Source: Streptomyces sp. NRRL F-4489
Lineage (GTDB): Bacteria > Actinomycetota > Actinomycetes > Streptomycetales > Streptomycetaceae
Length of the DNA stretch: 49,458 nucleotides
Assembly: GCF_001509485.1 (NCBI RefSeq)
Contig: NZ_LLZI01000237.1
Coordinates: 1 to 49,458 of the forward strand
Reading direction: 5' to 3'
Both the position numbers and the translations under genes were made by a program. Of this stretch, positions 7,671 through 16,306 are shown piece after piece. How positions within the stretch are numbered: the first letter of the stretch is position 1; every line of letters starts with the position of its first letter. Under the pieces are notes generated by a model, which worked only from the letters and a program-made list of their open reading frames with translations, was not told the DNA's origin and ran no database searches.

Positions 7671-9323
7671 TCAGCGCAGCCGGAGCGACGCGGCGGTGGC
7701 CGGTGCCGCGCCCGGTGCCGTCCCCGGGACCGGCAGCGGATTGGCGGCGCAGGTGGTGTCGGCGGGCGGGACGGTCCCGTTGAGGAGGTAGCCCTCGATG
7801 TACGCGTCCACGCAGGCGTTGTGGTTCTGGAACGTGCCGTGGTCGCCGCCGCCGGTGACCGTGATCAGGCGGGAGCCGGCCAGCGCCCGGTGGTCGCGCA
7901 CCGCGCCCTCGTAGTACGTCGCGGGGTCGTGGGTGGAGTTCAGCATCAGCACGGGCGGCAGGCCGCGGCCGGTGACCTCGATGCGCGGGGCGTTAGAGCG
8001 CGGCCAGGCGGCGCAGACCGCGGAGTAGGACAGCGAACGGGCGCCCACCAGCGGGGTCTCGCGCGTGGCGCGGGCGCTCTGGGCGATCCAGTAGTCGGTG
8101 CTGCGGTTCCAGGGCGTGTCGTTGCAGACGACGGAGAAGAAGTCGGCCACGAAGCTCGCGTCCATCGGGTGCGCCATGGCCTTGGCGAGGGTCTGCTTGG
8201 CGGCGGCGGGCGCGGTCGCAGGGTCCTCCAGCACCGTCAGGGCGGTGGCGAGGTTCGGGAAGCCCGGGTCGGCCTGGTAGATGGCGTTGCTGGCGAGGGT
8301 GTCCAACTGGTCGGGGGTGATGGTCGTCCCGTCGAGGACCAGGGGAGTGTCGTGCAGCCTGGCGCGCAGGCGCTCGTACGACGCCCTGGCCTCGGCGGGC
8401 GTGCGGCCCTGGTGGTAGACGCCGTCGTACTTCGCCAGCCAGGGGAGGAAGTCCTGCTCGAAACGGCGCTGGAAGCTGAACGGCTGCCCCTCCATGAACG
8501 TCTGCCAGGTGCCGGTGTAGTCGACGTTGCTGTCGAGGACCATCCGGGCCACGCGCCGGGGGAATTCGGTGGCGTAGGCGGCGCCGAGGTACGTGGCGTA
8601 GGACGGGCCGTAGTAGGCGATCGTGTCGGCCCCGAGGAGGGACCGGTACAGGTCCATGTCGTGGACGGCCTGGTCGGTGGTGAGGTAGGGCAGCAGGTCC
8701 CCGGAGTCGCGCTGGCAGTCGCGGACGAAGGCGCGGGCCCGCGCGAAGGTGGTGCGGATCGCTTCGGGGGAGCGGTCGCGTTTGTCGCCGGTGAAGTAGG
8801 CGTCGACGGCCGGCTGGTCGGCGCAGACGACCTTGGTGCTGCTGCCGACGCCGCGCTGGTCGAAGCTGACGATGTCGTACGCGGCGGCGAGCGCGGGCGC
8901 GTACGCTGCCAGGCCCGCGGGCCGCTTCAGGCCCGAGCCGCCGGGGCCGCCCGCGGCCATCATCAGCACCCCGCGCCGCTTGGCGGGATCGGTCGCGCGG
9001 TGCCGGGAGACCTGCACGGTCAGGTCGTTGCCCCGGCCCGGGTGGTGCCAGTCCCGGGGGACGGCCATCGCCGCGCACTCCAGCGCGCCGGAGGCACAGG
9101 GCTGCCAGTCGAGGCGCTGGGTGAGGTAGCGGGCCGGGGTGGTGCGGTCGGTCCCCGGGTGGCCGGTGTCCGCGGCGGTGGCCGTGCCCGTCCCGGTGAA
9201 CGGGAGCGCCGCGGCGGCGAGGAGTACGGAAGCGGCGGCGGCCGCCCAGCGGGTGGATTTCCGGGACGCGGGTGCCGGGGCGGGCTCCGAAGCGTGTTCC
9301 GGCACGCGGTGCGTCATGTGCAT
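7671..9323 (-). CDS. Secreted tripeptidyl aminopeptidase-like alpha/beta hydrolase (S33)
   Basis: A 550-aa exported hydrolase of the Streptomyces SlpD/TAP type. Residues 1-50 form a signal sequence: a basic stretch (SRKSTRW), a hydrophobic run of Ala/Leu, and an Ala-rich cleavage region TATAADT. The oxyanion region is MMAAGGPGGSG. The nucleophile Ser lies in YYGPSYATYLG, the acid in NSTHDPATYY, and the His in TGGGDHGTFQ. It would remove N-terminal tripeptides from extracellular peptides. The ATG at 9323 follows GGGGG; a second ATG lies two codons later. It is monocistronic, divergent from nothing, and ends against tetR. Confidence 0.9.
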   Translation of the reverse strand: MHMTHRVPEHASEPAPAPASRKSTRWAAAAASVLLAAAALPFTGTGTATAADTGHPGTDRTTPARYLTQRLDWQPCASGALECAAMAVPRDWHHPGRGNDLTVQVSRHRATDPAKRRGVLMMAAGGPGGSGLKRPAGLAAYAPALAAAYDIVSFDQRGVGSSTKVVCADQPAVDAYFTGDKRDRSPEAIRTTFARARAFVRDCQRDSGDLLPYLTTDQAVHDMDLYRSLLGADTIAYYGPSYATYLGAAYATEFPRRVARMVLDSNVDYTGTWQTFMEGQPFSFQRRFEQDFLPWLAKYDGVYHQGRTPAEARASYERLRARLHDTPLVLDGTTITPDQLDTLASNAIYQADPGFPNLATALTVLEDPATAPAAAKQTLAKAMAHPMDASFVADFFSVVCNDTPWNRSTDYWIAQSARATRETPLVGARSLSYSAVCAAWPRSNAPRIEVTGRGLPPVLMLNSTHDPATYYEGAVRDHRALAGSRLITVTGGGDHGTFQNHNACVDAYIEGYLLNGTVPPADTTCAANPLPVPGTAPGAAPATAASLRLR

Positions 9324-9400
9324 TGGGGTCCCCCTTGAGAATCAATCCGTCGGCTTGATCCTTCGTCAGGGCGGGCCCGTCCTCAAGGGCGCCTTCTTCC

Positions 9401-9434
9401 GTTTCCGGGGTGGTGCCAGTGCCACCCCGGAAAC
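9401..9434 (-). terminator. Hairpin, second of a tandem terminator pair
   Basis: A perfect 13-bp stem (9401-9413 with 9422-9434) and an 8-nt loop lie downstream of the CsbD-like gene and upstream of the hydrolase start, both on the minus strand. It stands seven bases from the next hairpin. Confidence 0.7.
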
Positions 9435-9440
9435 GGCGGA

Positions 9441-9476
9441 GGCGGGCCACGGCGCTGTCGTACGCCGTGGCCCGCC
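9441..9476 (-). terminator. Hairpin terminator after the CsbD-like gene
   Basis: A perfect 14-bp stem (9441-9454 with 9463-9476) and an 8-nt loop begin 15 bases past the CsbD stop. Together with the hairpin at 9401 it isolates the hydrolase from upstream transcription. Confidence 0.75.
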
Positions 9477-9490
9477 CGGAACGCCCGCTG

Positions 9491-9664
9491 TCAGTTCTTG
9501 AAGGCGTCCTTGAGCTTTTCCTTGGCGGAGCGGAGGGCGCCCTTGGATTCCCGGGCGGCGCCGTCCGCGGCCGCGCTCTCGTTGCCGACCGTCCGGCCGG
9601 CTTCCTTCTTGGCCTTTCCGGTGAGCTGTTCGGTCATGGCCTTGCGCTTTTCTTCCGCGGTCAT
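9491..9664 (-). CDS. CsbD-like small stress protein
   Basis: A 57-aa, highly charged, hydrophobic-poor protein starting MTAEEKRKAMTEQLTGKAK and ending AKEKLKDAFKN. The repeated K-A-K/E-x-G-x pattern is typical of CsbD proteins, which are induced by general stress sigma factors. The ATG at 9664 sits behind GGAAAGGA. The STAS gene upstream also belongs to general stress or sporulation circuits. Confidence 0.85.
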   Translation of the reverse strand: MTAEEKRKAMTEQLTGKAKKEAGRTVGNESAAADGAARESKGALRSAKEKLKDAFKN

Positions 9665-9718
9665 GTTCCTTTCCTTTCTTTTCGACGGGGACGGGCGTTG
9701 TCACGAGGACAGACGCTG

Positions 9719-10135
9719 TCACGATGACGGGGGCGCCGGGGACGGTCCCGGGGCCTCCTCGGTTTCCGGGAGGGTGGCCGCCGCGAGGGCGAACAGGGCC
9801 TCTTCCGGGGTGTCGTGGAGCGGGGCGGTGACGCTGATGCCCGTCAGATCGAGCAGCCGGCGCACCACCGGCGACACGGCGGCCAACCGCACGCTGCCGC
9901 CCAGCTTCCGGGTGTCGTTGTGCGCCCGGATGATGATGTTCAGCCCCGAGGAATCCATGAACGGGACGTCCCGCAGGTCGAGCACGAGGTGGCGCCGGCC
10001 GTGGGTGAGCTGGTTGGCGAGCTGGTGGTGCAGGGCGATGGCGGTTTCGGCGTCGAGTTCACCGCAGACGGCCACCACGGCGGTCCGCTCGTCGATGACG
10101 GTGACCTCAACGGTCAGCAGTTCGGGGTTCAGCAT
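9719..10135 (-). CDS. STAS-domain anti-sigma factor antagonist
   Basis: A 138-aa protein. The STAS fold covers residues 1-110: VVAVCGELDAETAIAL is the first conserved block, and DLRDVPFMDSSGLNIII carries the serine that an anti-sigma kinase would phosphorylate (D-S-S-G-L). A Pro/Ser-rich tail follows. I prefer ATG 10135, eight bases after GAGGGAG. An in-frame ATG near 10276 with its own GGAGAGG would add a Gly/Arg-rich extension with no family resemblance. It probably works in a partner-switching cascade; the kinase is not in this window. Confidence 0.88.
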   Translation of the reverse strand: MLNPELLTVEVTVIDERTAVVAVCGELDAETAIALHHQLANQLTHGRRHLVLDLRDVPFMDSSGLNIIIRAHNDTRKLGGSVRLAAVSPVVRRLLDLTGISVTAPLHDTPEEALFALAAATLPETEEAPGPSPAPPSS

Positions 10136-10739
10136 GGGCAGGGCTCCCTCGCCGTGGTTCGTCTGTGCGCCGCGTTCGTCCGTGCCCCCTGCTCTTCCGC
10201 CGCGTGCTCCAGGAATGCGGCCGCCACCGGCTCCGCACACACGCCGGCCGCCGATATCCGTGAGGAATTCAGCCATGGTCCTCTCCGTTCGCTTCTCCGG
10301 TTCGCTTTTCCCGTTCGCGTTTCCGTACCGATTCCGGTCGGTGCGGGAGTGCTCCCGCTCAGCCGCGCCGGGTGCTCCCCGGGCGGAATCGGTCGGGCGC
10401 CGGTGCGTTCCGGACGGCGGTCGTCGCGGCAATCGGTGACGGTGCATCGCCTGCCCGGGTGATCCGGTGGTACTCCTCGGAAGTTCCGGAGAGCGGGCGC
10501 GGGCGGGCGTCGTGCGTGCCTTCCCCGGGCCGCCGGGGAAATTCCCCGCGTGCCCGGCGGATCACGGGGCACATGGACGAATGACCCCGGCCGGGCCCCC
10601 CGTCCCGGCCGGGGCCCTCACCGCACCGGCCCGGCGCACGAGCCGATCCGGGCGGTGCGCGGACGGAGCGCGCGCCCGGTCCGGCCGGAAGCCGTGAGGG
10701 TGCCGATACGGGCAACCACTGGTGTGGAGGTATATGACT
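10136..10739. other. Intergenic region between the STAS and hydrophobic-peptide genes
   Basis: About 600 bp between divergent genes. It contains two short perfect inverted repeats: GCGGGAG/CTCCCGC at 10343-10358 and TTCCCCGG/CCGGGGAA at 10521-10540. Several open frames exist on both strands, but none has convincing codon structure plus a ribosome site. It presumably carries both promoters; I cannot place them. Confidence 0.4.
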
Positions 10740-10907
10740 ATGGGTCCCCTGCTGCTCGTCCTGCTGCTGGCCCTGATCCTGTTCGGCGCCGGATTCGCCG
10801 TGAAGGTCCTGTGGTGGGTCGCCCTGGCCGTGCTGGTGCTGTGGCTGCTCGGATTCGTCTTCCGCGCGGCCGACGGCGCCGGCCGCCGCCGCTGGTACCG
10901 ATGGTGA
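10740..10907 (+). CDS. Small hydrophobic membrane peptide
   Basis: A 55-aa protein beginning MGPLLLVLLLALILFGAGF with a second hydrophobic stretch (VLWWVALAVLVLWLLGFVF) and a basic end. This is the layout of the short 'hydrophobic protein' family common in Streptomyces, with two membrane spans. GGAGG lies nine bases before ATG 10740. An ATG six bases earlier is too close to the Shine-Dalgarno. The function is unknown; family members are often stress induced. Confidence 0.8.
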   Translation: MGPLLLVLLLALILFGAGFAVKVLWWVALAVLVLWLLGFVFRAADGAGRRRWYRW

Positions 10908-10925
10908 CCTGGGCCGCTCGGGGCC

Positions 10926-10959
10926 GTGGGCCGTCACCCCGCCGCGGGTGGCGGCCCAC
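10926..10959 (+). terminator. Hairpin after the hydrophobic-peptide gene
   Basis: GTGGGCCG (10926-10933) pairs with CGGCCCAC (10952-10959), with an inner ACCC/GGGT stem. It starts 18 bases after the stop. Confidence 0.65.
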
Positions 10960-11114
10960 GTCCGGCCCGTGGCCTGCCGCCGCGGCCGCCTGCCGTACGG
11001 GTGCAGGATCGCGGCGCGCAGATCAGGGACGGGGAGGCGGGGAACTCCTCGATCGGGGTTCCGGTGCCGAGGGGTGCCGGGCGGGGCACCGGGACACGGC
11101 GGAACGGAGCGTGC

Positions 11115-12392
11115 ATGAGCCACGGCGGGAGCACGGCGCGGCCGGAGCCGGCTGCCCGGCAGGGACGGAGCCGGCGGGTACGGCATTGGTTCCAGCGGGC
11201 CAGGGGCGCCGGGCACGAGCGGCACACCCTGCTCGTCCTCGGCAAGAGCACCCTGGCCGCGACGCTCGCGTGGTTCCTGTCCCACGACGTCTTCGCGGCC
11301 CACTCACCCGCCTTCGCCCCCTTCTCCGCCGTCCTCACCATGCAGGTGACCGTCTACCGCTCCCTGCTGGACTCCCTGCGCTACGTGGCGGCGGTGGCGG
11401 CCGGGGTCGCCGTACAGGCCGCGCTCGGCTTCCTGGTCGGCCCCGACCTGCTCACCTTCGCGCTGGTGGCGCTCGTCGCGCTGATCATCGGCCGCTGGCC
11501 GGCCCTGGTCCCGCAGGGCCCGCAGGTCGCCACCGCGGCGTTCTTCGCCTTCTCCGCGTACGTCTCCGCCACCTCGACCGTGGGCAAGGCCACCCAGCTG
11601 GGGCAGATCATCCTGCTCGTCCTCATCGGGTGCGGCGTCGGCGTGCTCATCAACGTACTGGTGGTGCCGCCGCTGCACTACCGCCGCGCCGAGCACGGGA
11701 TCCGCACCCTCGCCCACGGGCTGTGCGATCTGCTCGGCGACCTCCATCCGGCGCTGCGCGAAGGGGAGTTGGACGCGGAGCGGACCCGGCACTGGCGGGC
11801 CCGCGCGGAACGCGGCGAGGCGCTGATCTCCCAGGCCCGGTCCGGCCTGTCCACAGCGCGCGAGAGCCTGTACTACAACCCGCGGCGGCTGTTCCGCCGG
11901 CACCGGGTGCGCGGCGGCACCGGTTTCGAGGGCTACCGCGCGGTGCTGGAGGCGCTGGAGCGGGCCCTGTACCAAGTGACCTCGCTCATCCGGAGCCTGG
12001 ACCGGTGGGAGACCGACCGGGAGAACGCGCTGCCGCGGGCCTTCCTCCGCTCCTACGCGGACTTCCTGGCGTGCGCCGCCCGCATCACCGAGGTCCTGTC
12101 CGTCCTCGACGAGGACCGGCTCCACCAACAGGCCGCAGATATAGGTGAGTTGACGGACCAGGCGTGGGCCTGCTGCCGCCGGGTGACCGCGGAGGCCGAG
12201 TCGTCCGGGCTGCCGCTGGCCGACCCGGCCCGCCCGTACGGCGTGCTGGTCGTCGAGTCCGCCCGGCTGATGGAGGAGCTCCAGCACACCGGTGACGTGC
12301 TGCGCCGCTACGTCGAGCCGGGCGGTCAACCGGGGCGCGGCAAAAGGGGGCGCGGCACAGCGGAACGCGGCGGTGACGGGCCCCGGCGGTAA
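11115..12392 (+). CDS. FUSC / aromatic acid exporter-type membrane protein
   Basis: A 425-aa inner-membrane protein. After a basic N-terminus, about six membrane spans cover residues 45-190 (for example LLVLGKSTLAATLAWFLSH and TQLGQIILLVLIGCGVGVL), including the FAPFSAVLTMQVTVYRS block typical of the FUSC/ArAE family. The C-terminal half is a soluble helical domain with coiled-coil character (residues 200-400). It probably moves aromatic or other organic anions, or senses membrane state. It starts at ATG 11115 and is convergent with a GNAT gene. Confidence 0.78.
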   Translation: MSHGGSTARPEPAARQGRSRRVRHWFQRARGAGHERHTLLVLGKSTLAATLAWFLSHDVFAAHSPAFAPFSAVLTMQVTVYRSLLDSLRYVAAVAAGVAVQAALGFLVGPDLLTFALVALVALIIGRWPALVPQGPQVATAAFFAFSAYVSATSTVGKATQLGQIILLVLIGCGVGVLINVLVVPPLHYRRAEHGIRTLAHGLCDLLGDLHPALREGELDAERTRHWRARAERGEALISQARSGLSTARESLYYNPRRLFRRHRVRGGTGFEGYRAVLEALERALYQVTSLIRSLDRWETDRENALPRAFLRSYADFLACAARITEVLSVLDEDRLHQQAADIGELTDQAWACCRRVTAEAESSGLPLADPARPYGVLVVESARLMEELQHTGDVLRRYVEPGGQPGRGKRGRGTAERGGDGPRR

Positions 12393-12427
12393 CGGGCCCG
12401 GCGGCCGGCCCCTCGCCGTACCCCGGC

Positions 12428-13036
12428 TCAGGCGCCGCCCGCCCCCGGCTCGCGCGTCATCGCCCACGTACGCGGACCGCCCCCGGGCAGCGGGTACGCC
12501 GCGGTGACCGCGAACCCCAGACGCTCGTAGAAGCGCACATTGCCCTCGTCGGACGTCTCCAGGAAGGCGGGCACCCCCGCCTGCTCCGCCGCCCGCAGCC
12601 CGGGCCGGATCACCGCTGCCCCCAGGCCCCGGCCCTGCCACGCCGGATCGACGCCCGCGGAACCGAGGAACCACACCGGTCCGGCCGGCCGGTGCGGCCG
12701 CATCGCGGCCTCCGCCTCCGCCGACGCCCGGGCCCGGTCCCCGCAGATCTCGGCGAGCCGCGGCCCGATCTCGGCGAACGCCTCCTCCGCGGCGGTCTCC
12801 GGGGTGGTCCACACGGCCACCGCCGCGCAGTCCTCGGTCACCCACACCCGGCCGTGGTCCAGGCCGATCCGCGCGACGAACAGCTCATGGAACCGCTCCA
12901 GCCGCGCCTGATGGTCCTCGGCCGCGATGGTGTGGCGGGTCAGGGGGTAGTCGGCGAAGGCGCGCCCCAGCGTACGGACGATGCGGGGCAGATCGTCGTG
13001 GGTGGCGGGGCGGACGGCGGGCCGGAGCGACGTCAT
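12428..13036 (-). CDS. GNAT N-acetyltransferase
   Basis: A 202-aa GNAT protein. It begins MTSLRPAVRPATHDDLP. The acetyl-CoA site is VDPAWQGRGLGAAVIRPGL (motif A, Q-G-R-G-L-G). Motif B is ETSDEGNVRFYERLGFAV. These are full-length features of the family. The substrate is unknown. It stands apart from the cluster GNAT at 28252 and is not close to it in sequence by eye. Confidence 0.87.
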   Translation of the reverse strand: MTSLRPAVRPATHDDLPRIVRTLGRAFADYPLTRHTIAAEDHQARLERFHELFVARIGLDHGRVWVTEDCAAVAVWTTPETAAEEAFAEIGPRLAEICGDRARASAEAEAAMRPHRPAGPVWFLGSAGVDPAWQGRGLGAAVIRPGLRAAEQAGVPAFLETSDEGNVRFYERLGFAVTAAYPLPGGGPRTWAMTREPGAGGA

Positions 13037-13208
13037 CGGGCCTCCCGGTGAGGTGACGGGTCGGTGGTCAAGGGCATCGTGCCCGGCCTCCGCCCGGCGG
13101 CGCGAACGCGCGTGACCTGAAGCCGCTCGCGACGGATCCTTCTGCCGTCGTCCCGGAGGTGCTTACCGTGGAGGGACGACCGCAACACGGGGGAACGGGG
13201 GCGGACGG

Positions 13209-13367
13209 ATGCCGATGTGGTTGATTGCGCTGCTCATACCGGTGGGGCTGCTCGGCCTGGGGACCGCGGTGTTCGCGATCTGGGCGTATCTGGGCACGGA
13301 CCGGCCGGTGGAGCATCACAGCTCGATGCCGAGCAAACCGTCCCGGGACTTGGGCGCCGGCTGGTGA
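13209..13367 (+). CDS. Single-span membrane peptide
   Basis: A 52-aa protein starting MPMWLIALLIPVGLLGLG with one clear membrane helix and a polar C-terminus (EHHSSMPSKPSRD). ATG 13209 follows a G-rich Shine-Dalgarno (CGGGGGCGG). It ends with GTGA, coupling it to the next small gene. No function is known. Confidence 0.7.
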   Translation: MPMWLIALLIPVGLLGLGTAVFAIWAYLGTDRPVEHHSSMPSKPSRDLGAGW

Positions 13368-13624
13368 CGGCGGCGTCGGCGGCGTCCGTGGCGGACGGGG
13401 TGCCGACCGGCTTCGGCCTGCTGGTCGTGGCCGGCGCCGCCGCCGTCCTGCTGTGGGTCGCGCTGCGGCGGCTGGCCCGGGAGTACGAGGAGGGCACGCC
13501 GGCGCACCGGGTGCTGACCGAGCTGGTCGCCCGGCGCGAGTGGGCCGGCGGCCCGCGGACCGGTCCGGTACCGCGACGGCACCGTGCGGGTGGCGCGCGT
13601 CCGGCCCCGGCCCGGAGGCGGTGA
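13364..13624 (+). CDS. Second small membrane protein, coupled to the first
   Basis: An 86-aa protein starting at GTG 13364, whose first four bases are the GTGA that closes the previous gene. Residues 15-35 are a hydrophobic helix (GFGLLVVAGAAAVLLWVAL), followed by a charged helix (REYEEGTPAHRVLTELVARRE) and an Arg/Pro-rich end. Coupling and hydrophobic-then-charged layout suggest a small two-subunit membrane complex. The family is not recognised. Confidence 0.6.
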   Translation: MTAASAASVADGVPTGFGLLVVAGAAAVLLWVALRRLAREYEEGTPAHRVLTELVARREWAGGPRTGPVPRRHRAGGARPAPARRR

Positions 13625-13657
13625 GTGAGGAGCCGGCCGCCCGTTCACGGTGCCCGA

Positions 13658-13728
13658 TCAGGTTGCCAGAGTGACGGGTGGTGCGGATGTGGCGGACCGT
13701 GGCAGGAAGCTGCCTGGCAGCTTGCTGC
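13658..13728 (-). repeat. Dyad-plus-box element, copy 3 (inverse orientation)
   Basis: Read on the minus strand, a 27-bp dyad (13728-13702; arms GCAGCAAGCTGC and GCAGCTTCCTGC, 3-nt spacer) is followed after 31 nt by TCTGGCAACCTGA (13670-13658). It matches copy 1 at 22 of 27 dyad positions, and its box is identical to copy 2. It lies in the 176-bp gap between the 3' ends of a plus-strand and a minus-strand gene. At dyad position 4, T-A in the other copies is replaced by a paired G-C. Confidence 0.7.
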
Positions 13729-13800
13729 ACGGGGGCCGGTGGGCGCGGGGGTGGGTACGGTGCCGGGGCGGCGGAGGCGGAAGGTGCGGTCCGCCGAGGA

Positions 13801-14727
13801 TCAGGCGCCGGCCGGGGACGGCCCCGTGGAGAGCTGGTCGCCCACCGCGGCCAGGGCGTTGACGGCGGCCCGGACCGAGGGGCGGACCGAGCCCTCGGCG
13901 CGCCAGACCGCGTAGACCCGGCGGGTCAGCTCGGGCTCGACCGGTACCACCCGGACGCCGTCCGGGAGCGACCCGAGGCCCAGGGTGGGCACCATGGCCA
14001 GTCCCACGCCCGCCGAGACCAGGGCGAGTTGGGTGGGGTGTTCGTTGACGGTGTGCACGATGCGCGGTTCGGTGCCCTGCTCCCGCATGGTGAACAGCAG
14101 CCACTCATGGCACGTCGAGCGGCGCACCCGGCTGATCCACCGCTCGTCCACCAGCTCGCTGATCCGCACCGTCGGCCGGCCGGCCAGCCGGTGGTCGTGC
14201 GGGAGCGCCACCTGCGCCATGTCCGTCATCAGCAGCTTCTTGCGGACCGTGGCCGGCCAGTCGATCGGGACGTGGTCCCAGTCCTGCACCAGCCCGACGT
14301 CCAGATCGCCGCGCTCCACCTGGATCATCGGCGAGTCGAAGTCCATCTCCCGGATGTGCAGCTGGAGTTCCGGCGCGCGTTCGGCGAGCAGCCGCAGCGC
14401 GCGCGGCACCAGGCCGCGGGCGGCGGTCGGGAAGGCGCCGAGGGTGAGTTCGCCCAGCGGGGCGCCGCGGTACGCCTGCAGCTCGGCCTCGGTCTCGTCG
14501 ACCAGGGCCAGGATCTGGCCCGCGCGGACGGCCAGCAGCTGGGCGATGAAGGTCAGTTCCACGCCCCGGCCGCTGCGCTTGACCAGCTGGTGCCCGGTCT
14601 CCTGCTCCAGCTTCCGGATCTGCTGCGAGACGGCCGAGGTGGTCACGTGCAGGACCTCGGCCGTGCCGCTGACGGAGCCGTAGGTGGCGATGGCCTGGAG
14701 GATGCGGAGACGTTCGAGATTGAGCAT
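13801..14727 (-). CDS. LysR family transcriptional regulator
   Basis: A 308-aa full-length LysR protein. The N-terminal helix-turn-helix is MLNLERLRILQAIATYGSVSG continued by AEVLHVTTSAVSQQIRKLE. The periplasmic-binding-protein-like effector domain follows from residue 90. It is divergent from an EamA permease with a 75-bp gap that contains a T-N11-A palindrome at 14775-14791, so it probably controls the permease and itself. The 3' end lies next to copy 3 of the dyad element. Confidence 0.9.
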   Translation of the reverse strand: MLNLERLRILQAIATYGSVSGTAEVLHVTTSAVSQQIRKLEQETGHQLVKRSGRGVELTFIAQLLAVRAGQILALVDETEAELQAYRGAPLGELTLGAFPTAARGLVPRALRLLAERAPELQLHIREMDFDSPMIQVERGDLDVGLVQDWDHVPIDWPATVRKKLLMTDMAQVALPHDHRLAGRPTVRISELVDERWISRVRRSTCHEWLLFTMREQGTEPRIVHTVNEHPTQLALVSAGVGLAMVPTLGLGSLPDGVRVVPVEPELTRRVYAVWRAEGSVRPSVRAAVNALAAVGDQLSTGPSPAGA

Positions 14728-14774
14728 GTTGAAGCAACCCTACAGTGAGCTCTCAGTTTTTCTCGCTTGTCCTT

Positions 14775-14791
14775 TGATGTAGCGAACATCA
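14775..14791. promoter_or_regulatory. LysR-type operator
   Basis: TGATGT-agcga-ACATCA has perfect 6-bp arms around 5 bp. It fits the T-N11-A LysR box and lies between the divergent lysR and eamA genes. Confidence 0.7.
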
Positions 14792-14802
14792 GAGTTTCGG
14801 CC

Positions 14803-15825
14803 ATGGACTCGTCCCTCCCTGCGACCGAGGCGGGCGGAGCCGTGGCTCCACCGCCCCCCGTTCCCGCGGCGCGCTCCGGCGACGCACCCGTCCCGGCACC
14901 CGGCCCCCGCCTCGACTGGCGGATACGTTTCGCGCTGCTGGCGCTGGTGTGGGGCCTGAGCTTCCTCTTCGTCAAGATCAGCGGCGCGGCCTACGCACCG
15001 CTCCACGTGGCTCTGGGGCGGGTCGTCTTCGGCGCGCTCACCCTGCTCGCGGTGCTCGCGTTCAAGCGCGAGGCGCTGCCCAGGAACCCGCGGCTGTGGC
15101 TGCATCTGGCGGTGGCCGCGTTCCTGCTCAACGCGCTGCCGTTCACGCTCTTCGCCTACTCCGAGGAGCGCATCACCTCCGCGCTCGCGGGCATCTGCAA
15201 CGCCACCACCCCGCTGTTCACCCTGCTCGTCGCGGTCAGCGCGCTGCCGGGGGAGCGGCCCAGCAGGAACCGGCTCGCCGGGATGGCCCTGGGCTTCCTC
15301 GGCGTGCTGGTGGTCTTCGGGATCTGGAACGGCGCGAACGTCGGCGACCCCGTGGGGGCCGGGATGGCCCTGGGCGCCGCGCTGAGCATGGGCGCCGGCT
15401 GGGTCTACGTCCGCCGCTTCCTGACCGACTCCGGCCACTCCAGCGTGGCGCTCTCCGCCGCCCAGGTCACCGCCGGCGCCGTCGAACTCGCCGTCGTCAC
15501 GCCCTTCCTGACGTCGGTCCCCACGCACTTCCCGCTCGTCCCCACGCTCTCCCTGATCGTGCTCGGCGCGCTGGGGACCGGGGTGGCCTTCCTCATCCAG
15601 TACGGGCTGGTCCGCGACGCGGGCGCCACGGTGGCGTCCATGGTCACCTACCTCGTGCCCGTCGTCTCCACCGCGGCCGGCGTGGTGGTCCTCGGCGAGG
15701 TGCTGAAGTGGCATCAGCCGGTGGGCGCGCTCGTCATCCTGGCCGGCGCGGCACTCTCGCAGCGGCCGCAGTCGCCCGCTGCCGGTAAGCGGGGCGGACG
15801 CGGCCGCGATCTGCCCGATGCGTAA
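14803..15825 (+). CDS. EamA/DMT family permease
   Basis: A 340-aa drug/metabolite exporter-type protein. A polar 35-residue N-terminus precedes ten predicted membrane helices in two five-helix EamA repeats. The first begins RFALLALVWGLSFLFVKIS, and the second carries the conserved VASMVTYLVPVVSTAAGVV and LGEVL block. The start is ATG 14803. LysR/EamA pairs commonly export amino acids or small toxins. It lies just outside the biosynthetic block and could contribute to export, but its own regulator suggests an independent role. Confidence 0.88.
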   Translation: MDSSLPATEAGGAVAPPPPVPAARSGDAPVPAPGPRLDWRIRFALLALVWGLSFLFVKISGAAYAPLHVALGRVVFGALTLLAVLAFKREALPRNPRLWLHLAVAAFLLNALPFTLFAYSEERITSALAGICNATTPLFTLLVAVSALPGERPSRNRLAGMALGFLGVLVVFGIWNGANVGDPVGAGMALGAALSMGAGWVYVRRFLTDSGHSSVALSAAQVTAGAVELAVVTPFLTSVPTHFPLVPTLSLIVLGALGTGVAFLIQYGLVRDAGATVASMVTYLVPVVSTAAGVVVLGEVLKWHQPVGALVILAGAALSQRPQSPAAGKRGGRGRDLPDA

Positions 15826-16150
15826 CGATACGTAATCTTTCCGGCCTTTCCGGACTTTCCACACGCAGCTGACCGCCAGCCGCCGCCGGGGAACACCGAC
15901 GTTCCGCCGGTGGCGGCTGCCGCCCGAGCGCGCCTTCTTCCGCGTCCGCGGCGCCGCCGACCGGCCGCCGCCGGCCCTTCCCCTGCCGTCCCGGAGCGCT
16001 GCCGTCCCGGGGCGTTCCCGTCCCGCACTGTTCGCCGGCCGGTAACACGGCGGAAACTCCCCGGAATTCGGCACGGAATTTTTTTGCCGTTCTCTTGACG
16101 TACGGCCCCCGCCACCTGCCCCGATGAGATCTTCCCCACGTCGCAGGCAA

Positions 16151-16180
16151 TTGACGACCGGGCTTCGTTGAATCTAGCTT
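16151..16180 (+). promoter_or_regulatory. Probable vegetative promoter of block 1
   Basis: TTGACG (16151-16156) and TAGCTT (16175-16180) are separated by 18 bp, a good fit to the principal sigma factor. The transcript would begin near 16187, giving a leader of about 120 nt before the ACP gene. Confidence 0.5.
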
Positions 16181-16218
16181 GGAAATGCCTTCGGGGAATC
16201 CCGGACAAGCGAATCGGC

Positions 16219-16231
16219 TTTATTGGCGCAC
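16219..16231 (+). promoter_or_regulatory. TTTATTGGCGCAC motif, copy 1
   Basis: This 13-bp AT-rich motif recurs with one change at 22729-22741 before block 2. In both places GCGCAT follows about 20 bp later. It may be an operator or part of a shared promoter. Confidence 0.4.
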
Positions 16232-16306
16232 CTATTGCGTGCGCATTCTTCCACCGTCATCACACTTCCCGAATTTCCGTTTCGGGGGAACCGGAAAGGG
16301 TTTCTC

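Larger units (their letters stand above)
15826..16306. other. Intergenic region upstream of biosynthetic block 1
   Basis: This 481-bp gap holds no convincing gene. Its base composition falls towards the right (AT-rich from 16060), as expected for promoter DNA. It carries the likely promoter at 16151-16180 and the TTTATTGGCGCAC motif at 16219 that recurs before block 2. Confidence 0.5.

Noticed and set aside
10129..10572. Minus-strand open frame upstream of the STAS gene (VCAEPVAAAFLEHAAEEQG)
   Set aside because: A helix-like stretch is visible but there is no in-frame start with a ribosome site, and it overlaps the alternative STAS leader in another frame.
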